Shown piece after piece: positions 1-7,789 of a stretch of 64,000 nt of DNA. Every line of letters begins with the position of its first letter. Position 1 is the stretch's first letter. The stretch comes from Brevibacterium senegalense (GTDB lineage: Bacteria > Actinomycetota > Actinomycetes > Actinomycetales > Brevibacteriaceae): assembly GCF_000285835.1 (NCBI RefSeq), contig NZ_HE978609.1, positions 51,870 through 115,869 of the forward strand, read 5' to 3'. The position numbers were made by a program, and so were the translations under genes. Under the pieces are notes generated by a model. The model had not been told where the DNA came from, made no database searches, and saw nothing but the letters and a program-made list of their open reading frames with translations.

Positions 1-989
1 GGCGGCTCCCGCCGCCGCGCCGGCGGGCAGGGGTGCGCCGGTCTCGATGCCCGCGCCCGCCCGCCCGGAGAGCGGTCGGGGGCCAGCAGCGCGATCTCGT
101 CGACCGTGCCGTCCGGCAGTGCCCGCACGGGTGCGTCCGCGCTCTTCGCGAAGTCCGCCAGGGCGAAGTGCTCCGTCGTGCCGATCCGCTGGCCGATCCG
201 GTTCGACAGGGCGAAGAAGTCGCCGGCGACCGTGACCTGGGTGGCGTGCGCGGCCATCGCCATCGCCTTCTGCCCCAGCACGTCCTCGACGTCCTGGGCC
301 ACGGCCACGGGGACCTCGTCCGCGATGGTGGAAGGGGCCTCGGCGGGCAGGAAGCCCGTGAGGTCGAAGCCTGGCGCGGTCGCGTCGAAGGTCCGGGCTA
401 CGGCGGCCGGGGGATTCACGATCGTGAGCAGGCGCGTCCGGTCCGACCGGGCCGGGCTGCCGCGGCGCAGCGCGGACACGGCGGCCTCGTGGCAGCGGCG
501 GTGGTCGGGATGGCCGTAGCCGCCGTCCGCGCCGTAGGTGAGGACGAGGTGCGGGTCCACCGCCTCGATGACGGCGGAGACGCGGGCGGCGACGTCGTCC
601 GGGTCCGCCGCGCAGAACGCATCCGGCGGCATCGTCGCGGGGGCGTGGGCGTGCCCGTCCTCGCCCCACACCATGCCCGAGTCCTCGAAGCGGCGGGCGG
701 GGAACCCGGCCGCGGCCTCGGGAGCGGACTGGCCCAGGTACGCGTGCTCGGTGACCCCCAGCGCCTGCAGCGCGGCCGCGAGCTCCTGCTCGCGGTGCGC
801 GGCCAGGCCCGCCCGGTCGCCCTCGAGGCCGGCCAGCTCCTCGCCGATGACCTCACCGCCCTCGCCCCGGGTCGCGGTGAGGAGGACGACGCGCGCACCC
901 GCGCGCACCAGGTGGGCCATCGTGCCGCCCGTCGCGATCGATTCGTCGTCGGGATGGGCGTGGACGAGGAGGACGGTGGGGGTCGTCAA
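1..989 (-). CDS. mshB: MshB, GlcNAc-Ins deacetylase (partial, runs off window)
   Basis: Zn-dependent deacetylase of mycothiol synthesis (family knowledge): it turns GlcNAc-inositol into GlcN-inositol in the cytosol. The protein shows the LmbE/PIG-L metal motif AHPDDE at residues 11-16 and GHPDHRR near residue 160, which supplies the third metal histidine. The TTG start at 989 is chosen because no in-frame ATG or GTG lies upstream and the next ATG would remove the metal motif; a weak GCAGGG lies 12 nt before it. It begins 7 nt after the typA stop, so it is probably co-transcribed with typA. The frame is still open at base 1 after 329 codons, already longer than the usual 300 residues or so; the visible tail is rich in Pro and Arg. 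Confidence 0.88.
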   Translation of the reverse strand, partial: MTTPTVLLVHAHPDDESIATGGTMAHLVRAGARVVLLTATRGEGGEVIGEELAGLEGDRAGLAAHREQELAAALQALGVTEHAYLGQSAPEAAAGFPARRFEDSGMVWGEDGHAHAPATMPPDAFCAADPDDVAARVSAVIEAVDPHLVLTYGADGGYGHPDHRRCHEAAVSALRRGSPARSDRTRLLTIVNPPAAVARTFDATAPGFDLTGFLPAEAPSTIADEVPVAVAQDVEDVLGQKAMAMAAHATQVTVAGDFFALSNRIGQRIGTTEHFALADFAKSADAPVRALPDGTVDEIALLAPDRSPGGRARASRPAHPCPPARRREP

Positions 990-996
990 CGGCGGA

Positions 997-2898
997 TCAG
1001 CCCTGCATCCTGCGCTGGGACTTGTGGCGCTCCTTCTGGTCCAGGATGACCTTGCGGATGCGGACGGAGGACGGCGTCACCTCGACGCACTCGTCCTGGT
1101 TCGCGAACTCGAGGCTCTCCTCGAGGGTGAGGGTGCGCGGCGGGACGAGGTTCTCGAACGAGTCGGAGGAGGCCGCACGCATGTTCGTGAGCTTCTTCTC
1201 CTTCGTGATGTTCACGTCCATGTCGTCGGAGCGGGAGTTCTCGCCCACGATCTGGCCCTCGTACACCTCGGAGGTGGGCTGGACGAAGAACGAGCCGCGC
1301 TCCTGCAGGTTGATCATCGCGAACGGGGTGACGACCCCGGCGCGGTCGGCGACCAGCGAGCCCGCGGTGCGGAACTCGATGGGGCCGGCCCATGGCGCGG
1401 TGCCGGCGGAGATCGAGTTCGCGATGCCGGTGCCGCGCGTCTCCGTCATGAAGCGGGTGCGGAAGCCGATGAGGCCGCGGGCCGGGACCTTGAACTCCAT
1501 GCGGACCCAGCCGGTGCCGTGATTCGCCATCGTCTCCATCGTGCCCTTGCGGGACGCCATGAGCTGCGTGATCGCGCCCAGGTGCTCCTCCGGCACGTCG
1601 ATTGTCATGTGCTCGAGCGGCTCGTGGAGGACGCCGTCCACGTGCCGGGTGACGACCTGCGGCTTGCCGACGGTGAGCTCGAAGCCCTCGCGGCGCATCT
1701 GCTCGACGAGGATCGCCAGCGCCAGCTCGCCGCGGCCCTGCACCTCCCAAGCGTCCGGTCGCTCCGTGGGGAGCACCTTCAGCGACACGTTGCCCACCAG
1801 CTCCTGGTCCAGGCGGTCCTTCACCTGGCGGGCGGTGACCTTCGTGCCCTTCTCGCGGCCGGCCAGCGGCGAGGTGTTGATGCCGATCGTCATGGAGATC
1901 GCGGGGTCGTCGACCGTGATGCCCGGCATGGGGCGCGGGTCCTCGAGGTCCGTGATCGTGTCGCCGATGTTGATCTCCGGGATGCCCGCGATCGCGACGA
2001 TGTCGCCCGCGGACGCCTCCGTCGCCGGGATGCGCTCCAGCCCGCGGGTCTCCAGCAGCTCCGTCACCTTCGCGGAGGAGATCTCGCCGTCCGAGTGCAC
2101 CCACGCGACCTGCTGGCCCTTGCGCAGCGTGCCGCCGTAGATCCGCAGCAGCGCCAGCCGGCCCAGGAACGGCGAGGCGTCCAGGTTCGTCACGTGCGCC
2201 TGCAGGACCCCGTCATCGGTGGTCGCGGGGGCGGGGATGTACTCGAGGATCGTCTTGAAGAGCGGCTCCAGGTCCTCGCTGTCCGGCAGATCGCCGTCCG
2301 CGGGACGGTTGACGGAGGCGCGTCCGGCCTTCGCGGAGGCGTAAACGACGGGCACGTCGAGGACGACCTCCGCGTCGAAGCCCTCGATCTCCTCCGCCAG
2401 GTCGGAGGCCAGCCCCAGCAGCAGGTCCTGCGCCTCGTCCAGCACGTGCTCGATGCGGGCGTCCGCGCGGTCGGTCTTGTTGACGACGAGGATGACGGGC
2501 TTCTGCGCGGCCAGCGCCTTGCGCAGGACGAAGCGGGTCTGCGGCAGCGGGCCCTCCGAGGAGTCCACCAGGAGGACGACGCCGTCGACCATCGACAGGC
2601 CGCGCTCCACCTCGCCGCCGAAGTCCGCGTGGCCCGGGGTGTCGATCACGTTGATCGTGATGGGCTCGTCCGCGGACGGACCGGTGTAGGCGATGGAGGT
2701 GTTCTTCGCGAGGATCGTGATCCCCTTCTCCTTCTCCAGCTCGCCCGAGTCCATGACGCGATCGCCCACGTCCCCGTGGTCGCTGAAGGCACCGCCCTGC
2801 GTGAGCATTGCGTTGACGAGGGTCGTCTTGCCGTGGTCGACGTGCGCGACGATCGCGACGTTCCTTCGGTCCGAGCGGCGGGAGGTGTGCAGCGTCAT
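997..2898 (-). CDS. typA: TypA/BipA ribosome-binding translational GTPase
   Basis: Elongation-factor-like GTPase that binds the ribosome and acts in ribosome assembly and stress adaptation. The 633-residue protein has G1 AHVDHGKTT at residues 18-26, G3 DTPGHADFGGEVER, G4 NKTD and G5 SAK, followed by EF-G-like domains and the TypA-specific C-terminal domain (KKLTNMRAASSD region). The ATG at 2898 is chosen over longer readings because homologues begin a few residues before the NVAIVAHVDHG strand and GAAAGCGAG lies just upstream. A perfect TATAAT sits at 2938-2943. mshB follows 7 nt downstream. Length is normal for actinobacterial TypA. Confidence 0.96.
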   Translation of the reverse strand: MTLHTSRRSDRRNVAIVAHVDHGKTTLVNAMLTQGGAFSDHGDVGDRVMDSGELEKEKGITILAKNTSIAYTGPSADEPITINVIDTPGHADFGGEVERGLSMVDGVVLLVDSSEGPLPQTRFVLRKALAAQKPVILVVNKTDRADARIEHVLDEAQDLLLGLASDLAEEIEGFDAEVVLDVPVVYASAKAGRASVNRPADGDLPDSEDLEPLFKTILEYIPAPATTDDGVLQAHVTNLDASPFLGRLALLRIYGGTLRKGQQVAWVHSDGEISSAKVTELLETRGLERIPATEASAGDIVAIAGIPEINIGDTITDLEDPRPMPGITVDDPAISMTIGINTSPLAGREKGTKVTARQVKDRLDQELVGNVSLKVLPTERPDAWEVQGRGELALAILVEQMRREGFELTVGKPQVVTRHVDGVLHEPLEHMTIDVPEEHLGAITQLMASRKGTMETMANHGTGWVRMEFKVPARGLIGFRTRFMTETRGTGIANSISAGTAPWAGPIEFRTAGSLVADRAGVVTPFAMINLQERGSFFVQPTSEVYEGQIVGENSRSDDMDVNITKEKKLTNMRAASSDSFENLVPPRTLTLEESLEFANQDECVEVTPSSVRIRKVILDQKERHKSQRRMQG

Positions 2899-2937
2899 GG
2901 GCTCGCTTTCATAGAGGTGGCGGTTGCGCCGTAGACG

Positions 2938-2943
2938 ATTATA
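2938..2943 (-). promoter_or_regulatory. typA -10 element
   Basis: Read on the minus strand this is a perfect TATAAT, 39 nt before the typA ATG, which would give a leader of about 30 nt carrying the GAAAGCGAG ribosome site. No good -35 hexamer is visible at the expected distance. Confidence 0.5.
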
Positions 2944-2959
2944 GGGGCCTGAACGGCTC

Positions 2960-3003
2960 CGCCCCGTCGCTCCACCTGTGAAGAGGGGTGGAGCGACGGG
3001 GCG
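2960..3003. terminator. 17-bp perfect hairpin downstream of the peptide ABC operon
   Basis: Arms 2960-2976 and 2987-3003 are perfectly complementary over 17 bp, with a 10-nt loop. It lies about 100 nt past the stop of the double ATPase gene and before typA, so it can end the transporter transcript. No U-tract follows, so termination strength is inferred only from the stem. Confidence 0.7.
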
Positions 3004-3109
3004 GGGTGACCGCGGGAGGCGGGCCGGGGCACCGTCCCGGACCACGGCCTCGGGAGCGGTGCGGTCGTCCGGGAGGGCACTTCACCAGGTGCGTCTCCAG
3101 CGACCGGGG

Positions 3110-4963
3110 TCAGGAGGCGAGTCCTCCCTCGGTCGCCTCGAGGAGTGCGTCGCGCGCCTCACGGCGGCGGCGCTGCTCGACGGGATCCGGCACCGGCACG
3201 GCCGCCAGCAGGTGCTGGGTGTACGGGTGGCGCGGCTGCGCGACCAGATCCGAGCTGGGCCCGATCTCCAGCAGGTGGCCGTGTCGCATGACCGCGATCC
3301 GACTGGCGACCATCTCGACGACCGCCAGGTCGTGGCTGATGAAGAGGCACGCGAAGCCGTACTGCTCCTGCAGGTCCCGGAACAGGGTGAGCACCTTCGC
3401 CTGCACGGACACGTCCAGGGCGGAGGTGGGCTCGTCCGCGATGAGCAGGGACGGCTTGAGCGTGAGCGCACGGGCGATGCCGATGCGCTGGCGCTGGCCG
3501 CCGGACAGCTCGTGCGGGTAGCGGTTGCGCATCGAGGTGGGCAGCTGGACCGATTCGAGCATCTGCTCGACGCGGCGGCTGAGCTCCGGCCCCTTGAGCT
3601 TCTCGTGCAGCGCGAGCGGCTCGCCGATCGACTCGCCGATCGGCAGACGCGGGTTGAGGGAGGAGCCGGGGTCCTGGAACACGAAGCCCACGGTCTTGCG
3701 CAGCTCGCGCAGATCCTTGTTCTTCTTGCCCGCGACCTCGATCCCGCCCACGGTGAGCGACCCCTCGACGACGGGGATGAGCCCCACCGCCGCACGGCCG
3801 ATCGTCGTCTTGCCGGAACCGGACTCCCCCACGAGGCCCACGACCTCGCCGGGTGCGATCGCCAGGTCGATCGAGTGGGCCGCGCGGAACGCCTTGCGCC
3901 TCCCGATCGCGGGGTACTCGATCGTCGCCCCGGCCAGCCGCAGCGCCGTGTGATCCGTCTCGATGCGTCCGCCCGGGTGCTCGTACGTGTCATTGGACTC
4001 CAGCGGGATGGCCGCCAGGTCGTCGACGTACTCGAGCTCGACGTCCTGCCCCGAGGAGCCGAACGCAGTGGCACCCGGTTCCCCCGCGCGCGAACCCAGG
4101 TGCGGCACCGCGTCCAGCAGCTGACGGGTGTACGGGTGCTGGGGCGCGCTGAAGATCTGCTGCGCGGTCCCCTCCTCGACGACGCGCCCCTGCTTCATGA
4201 CGAGTATCCGGTCCGCCATGTCCGCGACCACGCCCATGTCGTGCGTGATGAGGATGATGCCGGCGTCGACCTTCTCGCGCAGCTCGCGCATGAGCTTGAG
4301 GATCTCCGCCTGGACCGTCACGTCCAGGGCGGTCGTGGGCTCGTCCGCGATGAGGAGCTTGGGCTGGCAGGCCAGGGCCTGCGCGATCATGATGCGCTGG
4401 CGCTGACCGCCGGACAGCTGGTGCGGGAACGCGTTGAAGCGGTCCTCCGGGTCCGGGATCTCCACCAGCCGCATGAGGCGCAGCGCCTCCTGCTTCGCCT
4501 GCTTGGGGCCCATGACGGTGTGGACGCGCAGGGTCTCCACGATCTGGAAGCCCACCGTGTAGACAGGGTTGAGCGCCGTCATGGGCTCCTGGAAGATCAC
4601 GGAGATCTCGTTGCCGCGCACGCGCTGCATGCGCTCCTCCGCCAGGCCCACGAGTTCGCGGTGGCCCAGCCGCGCGGACCCCGATGCCCGCCCGTTGCGC
4701 GGCAGCAGCCCCATGAGCGACATCGACGACTGCGACTTGCCGGAGCCGGATTCGCCCACGATCGCCAGCACCTCACCGGGGTGCAGGTCGTAGGTGAGTC
4801 CCTCCGCCGCCGTGAACCACTCGTCGCCCACCCAGAAGCGGACGCTCAGGTCCTTGACGGACAGGATGGGCTCCTTCGCGGTGGCCGTCCGTCCGGCGGA
4901 GTCCGCGTGACCGGCCGGATCCGTCTGACCGGGTCCGCCGGTCGGCTGCTCGTCCTGACTCAC
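3110..4963 (-). CDS. Fused double ATPase of a di/oligopeptide ABC transporter (DppD-DppF type)
   Basis: Cytoplasmic energy subunit of a peptide importer, with both ATPases on one 617-residue chain. The first ABC domain has Walker A GESGSGKS at residues 70-77, signature LSGGQRQRIMIAQAL and Walker B LLIADEPTTALD. The second repeats this with GESGSGKTTIG near residue 380, LSGGQRQRIGIARAL and LLIADEPTSALD. Each ends with the peptide-transporter (oligo_HPY) extension (HPYTRQLLDAVP, HPYTQHLLAAVP). The GTG start at 4963 overlaps the upstream permease stop (GTGA) and follows AAGGGGGAG at correct spacing. It is last in the operon binding protein - permease - permease - ATPase. Confidence 0.93.
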   Translation of the reverse strand: MSQDEQPTGGPGQTDPAGHADSAGRTATAKEPILSVKDLSVRFWVGDEWFTAAEGLTYDLHPGEVLAIVGESGSGKSQSSMSLMGLLPRNGRASGSARLGHRELVGLAEERMQRVRGNEISVIFQEPMTALNPVYTVGFQIVETLRVHTVMGPKQAKQEALRLMRLVEIPDPEDRFNAFPHQLSGGQRQRIMIAQALACQPKLLIADEPTTALDVTVQAEILKLMRELREKVDAGIILITHDMGVVADMADRILVMKQGRVVEEGTAQQIFSAPQHPYTRQLLDAVPHLGSRAGEPGATAFGSSGQDVELEYVDDLAAIPLESNDTYEHPGGRIETDHTALRLAGATIEYPAIGRRKAFRAAHSIDLAIAPGEVVGLVGESGSGKTTIGRAAVGLIPVVEGSLTVGGIEVAGKKNKDLRELRKTVGFVFQDPGSSLNPRLPIGESIGEPLALHEKLKGPELSRRVEQMLESVQLPTSMRNRYPHELSGGQRQRIGIARALTLKPSLLIADEPTSALDVSVQAKVLTLFRDLQEQYGFACLFISHDLAVVEMVASRIAVMRHGHLLEIGPSSDLVAQPRHPYTQHLLAAVPVPDPVEQRRRREARDALLEATEGGLAS

Positions 4964-6138
4964 AGCTCCCCCTTCCTCGTGTCGTCGCCGTCCGACGGGG
5001 CGGACCCGCCGTCCGGTGGCTCCGCCGCCGAGGCCGTGGTCGCCGCTGTCACGGTCGTCCCGCCCGCAGCCGCCCGCCTCCGGTCCGCGCGGTCCATCTT
5101 GCGCTGCGACGGGATCGCCTTCATGCGGGGGTCGAACGCGTCGCGCAGACCGTCGCCGATGAAGTTGACGCACAGCGCGATGATGATGATGAAGAGGCCC
5201 GCCCACCAGAACAGCCAGGGCCGGGTGGAGAAGGCGCTCTGGTACTCGTTGATGAGCTGGCCCAGCGAGATCTGCGGCGGTCGGATTCCGAAGCCCAGGA
5301 AGCTGAGCGCCGTCTCCAGGACGATCGCCTGGCTCATGAGCAGCGTCGTGTTCACGATGATGACGCCCACGGAGTTGGGCAGGATGTGCGTGAACATGAT
5401 CCGGAAGTCCCCGGCGCCGGAGACGCGGGCGGAGTCGACGAACTCGCGCTCGCGCAGCGCCATGAACTCACCGCGCACCAGGCGGGCGAGTCCGGTCCAC
5501 AGGATGCCGCCCAGCACCAGCCCCAGCATGGGGGCCAGATAGGACGACAGCGGGAGACCGAAGAAGGAGAAGGAGGGGCCACCGATCAGCTTGCCCAGGA
5601 TCGCTCCCACGACGATCGTGGGGACGATGATGAAGCCGTCCGTGATCCTCATGAGCAGGCCGTCCAGCCAGCCGCGGTAGTAACCGGCCAGCGCGCCGAT
5701 CGTCGTGCCGATCACCAGTGCGGTCGCACCGATGATGACCATGACCATGAGCGAGATCTGTGTGCCCTTCATGACCCGGGCGAAGTTGTCGCGGCCGATG
5801 TCGTCCTGCCCGAAGGGATGCTCGCCCAGCGAGAACGGGTTCGCCAGCGTCCACGTGGGCGCTCCGCCGGGGTTGACGACCGGGCCGGAGCTCACGTGGT
5901 TGTGGATCCACCAGCCCGGGATGGGGCCCACGCCCTGCGCGGTGAAGGCGAGGAGCGCGACGAGGCCCAGGACGATCATGCTGACCATCGCGCCGGTGTG
6001 GCGGAAGAACTTGCGGCGGACGATCGCGCCCTGCGACAGGCCGGCGTCCTCCTTCGATTCGATCGCGGTGGGGGCATCCGCGTCGTCCGGGCCGGAGCCG
6101 AACGGCGATGCCGGGGGTGTGTCGTGTGTCGTGCTCAT
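4960..6138 (-). CDS. Peptide ABC transporter permease, DppC/OppC type
   Basis: Inner-membrane permease forming half of the peptide channel. The 392-residue protein has a hydrophilic N-terminus, an OppC_N-type first membrane segment (MVSMIVLGLVALLAFTAQ), the HPFGQDDIGRDNFARVMKG motif typical of DppC, further membrane segments and an EAA-like loop (FVDSARVSGAGDFRIM). It ends with a charged Ala/Thr-rich cytoplasmic tail after residue 340. Its ATG overlaps the stop of the DppB-like gene (ATGA) and its own stop overlaps the ATPase GTG, so the three genes are translationally coupled. Confidence 0.92.
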   Translation of the reverse strand: MSTTHDTPPASPFGSGPDDADAPTAIESKEDAGLSQGAIVRRKFFRHTGAMVSMIVLGLVALLAFTAQGVGPIPGWWIHNHVSSGPVVNPGGAPTWTLANPFSLGEHPFGQDDIGRDNFARVMKGTQISLMVMVIIGATALVIGTTIGALAGYYRGWLDGLLMRITDGFIIVPTIVVGAILGKLIGGPSFSFFGLPLSSYLAPMLGLVLGGILWTGLARLVRGEFMALREREFVDSARVSGAGDFRIMFTHILPNSVGVIIVNTTLLMSQAIVLETALSFLGFGIRPPQISLGQLINEYQSAFSTRPWLFWWAGLFIIIIALCVNFIGDGLRDAFDPRMKAIPSQRKMDRADRRRAAAGGTTVTAATTASAAEPPDGGSAPSDGDDTRKGEL

Positions 6139-7679
6139 CAGGCGTCCACTCGGATTCGCGGGTCGAGGACTGCGTAGAGGAAGTCGGCCACGAGGTTCGC
6201 GACGACCGCCAGCAGTCCGGTGATGACGATGTAGGCCATGATCGGGTCGAGCTCGTTGCGGTTCATCGAGTCGATGAAGAGCTTGCCCATCCCGGACCAG
6301 CCGAAGATCGTCTCCGTGATGACCGCGCCGCCGATCATCGTGATGATGTCGACCGGGATGATCGATGCCAGCGGCAGCAGCGCGTTGCGCAGCGCGTGCC
6401 GCATGACGACGGTGCGGCCCGGCAGGCCCTTGGCCTTCGCGGTGCGGATGTAGTCCTGGTTCATGACCTCGAGCATCGAACCGCGGGTGTAGCGCGTGTA
6501 GGACGCGATCGAGATGAGGACCAGGGCGATCGACGGCAGCAGCAGGTGCGTGAAGCTGTCGAGGTTCACGAACCAGAAGTCACCCGTCAGGTTGGGGGTG
6601 CTGGCGCCGATCGTCGCGATGGGGCGCTGGTTGATCGCGGGGTGGTCGCCGTAGCGGCCCCACTCCTGGAAGACGCGGTCGATGAAGATGAGCACGCCGA
6701 TCACGATCGCGGTGATCGCGCCGGTGCGGCCGGAGACCAGGGGGTCGGGTCCGCGGAACGCGGCTCCTACGGCGAGGCCCACGCCCACGGCGACGAGCGC
6801 CAGCAGGAACATCCACAGCCAGTTCATCTCGACGTACCAGAAGAGGTTCTGCAGCGGCATGTAGAGACCGATGCCGATGACGGCGACGGTCAGTGCGGTC
6901 CAGAGTGCGCGCCGGTTCGAAAGCCCCGTCGACAGGAACGTGACGGCGACAGCGGTCGCGAGCGAGAAGACCCCGATGCCCACGATGCCGAAGGTGGGGT
7001 CGTACAGCCAGCCGGAGGCCAGGACGTAATAGATCGTGCCGAAGGTGACGAGGGTGGCGCCGCCGAAGGCCAGGAGCCGGCGCCTGCCGGTGCCGCCCAG
7101 AGCGCCCATCCAGATGAGGCCCGCGGCCACGGACACAACGATGATCGGGACCCAGCCCACGACGGGGTCGGACAGGAAATTGTTGAACTCGATCGCACCG
7201 TACTGCTTGAGGAGGACGGCGACCCAGAAGACGGGAAGCGAGTACAGGAGGAAGCTCACGAAGGTGATGAAGTAGTCGAACCCGGTGTACTGCCGCAGTG
7301 CGGAGATCATGCCCAGGAAGACACCCACGAGGATCGACACGAGGGTCGCACCGGTCACGAGCTTGACGGTGTTGACGACCGCGCCCTGGAGCTGGTCCGT
7401 CACGGGCTGCCCGCTCACCCAGGCGGTGCCCAGGTCGCAGCTGCCCACGAGGCAGCCGGCCGCACCGGTGAGCCACTGGAAGTAGCGGATGATCGCGGGG
7501 GTGTCGAGGTCGAGGAGGCGGGCGCGCGCTTCGTAGAGGGCGCCGATGTTGGGGGCGGTGCTCTGCCGCAGGTCCGCGTAGTAGTCGAGCGCGGTGTCGA
7601 GCAGGAGGAAGAGGACGAGGGTGACGACCAGCAGGACGACGGCGGTCGACAGGGTTCGTCGGAGGATGAATCTGATCAT
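6138..7679 (-). CDS. Peptide ABC transporter permease, DppB type, with large membrane insertion
   Basis: Second permease of the peptide importer. The N-terminus (MIRFILRRTL plus a hydrophobic segment), the membrane block at residues 100-158, the EAA loop (DYIRTAKAKGLPGRTVVMRHALRNAL region, 409-433) and the C-terminal DPRIRVD are classic DppB. At 513 residues it is far longer than the usual 310-340. Between residues about 172 and 345, before the HLLLPSIALVL segment, there is an extra block with about six predicted membrane spans (near 175-193, 203-222, 231-250, 259-277, 285-307, 318-335). The reading frame is clean across it, so it is a real insertion. Function of the insert is unknown to me. 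Confidence 0.9.
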   Translation of the reverse strand: MIRFILRRTLSTAVVLLVVTLVLFLLLDTALDYYADLRQSTAPNIGALYEARARLLDLDTPAIIRYFQWLTGAAGCLVGSCDLGTAWVSGQPVTDQLQGAVVNTVKLVTGATLVSILVGVFLGMISALRQYTGFDYFITFVSFLLYSLPVFWVAVLLKQYGAIEFNNFLSDPVVGWVPIIVVSVAAGLIWMGALGGTGRRRLLAFGGATLVTFGTIYYVLASGWLYDPTFGIVGIGVFSLATAVAVTFLSTGLSNRRALWTALTVAVIGIGLYMPLQNLFWYVEMNWLWMFLLALVAVGVGLAVGAAFRGPDPLVSGRTGAITAIVIGVLIFIDRVFQEWGRYGDHPAINQRPIATIGASTPNLTGDFWFVNLDSFTHLLLPSIALVLISIASYTRYTRGSMLEVMNQDYIRTAKAKGLPGRTVVMRHALRNALLPLASIIPVDIITMIGGAVITETIFGWSGMGKLFIDSMNRNELDPIMAYIVITGLLAVVANLVADFLYAVLDPRIRVDA

Positions 7680-7707
7680 GGCGCTTCACGCTTCGGTTCT
7701 GGGCCGC

Positions 7708-7747
7708 CCGCCGACGGGGACACCAATGCTGGTGTCCCCGTCGGCGG
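7708..7747 (-). terminator. Intra-operon attenuator hairpin after binding-protein gene
   Basis: A perfect 17-bp stem (7708-7724 with 7731-7747) and 6-nt loop lies between the binding-protein stop and the DppB start. In binding-protein transporters such a hairpin usually lowers expression of the membrane genes relative to the binding protein or protects the upstream mRNA. No U-tract follows. Confidence 0.7.
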
Positions 7748-7789
7748 TGCGGCTGCGGTTGGGCGTTCAGCTGAGGAGCCTCACGGCTC

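Noticed and set aside
538-2934. Very long open frame opposite typA and mshB on the plus strand
   Set aside because: It is rich in Arg, His and Asp with no domain pattern, and is the GC-bias shadow of two clear genes.
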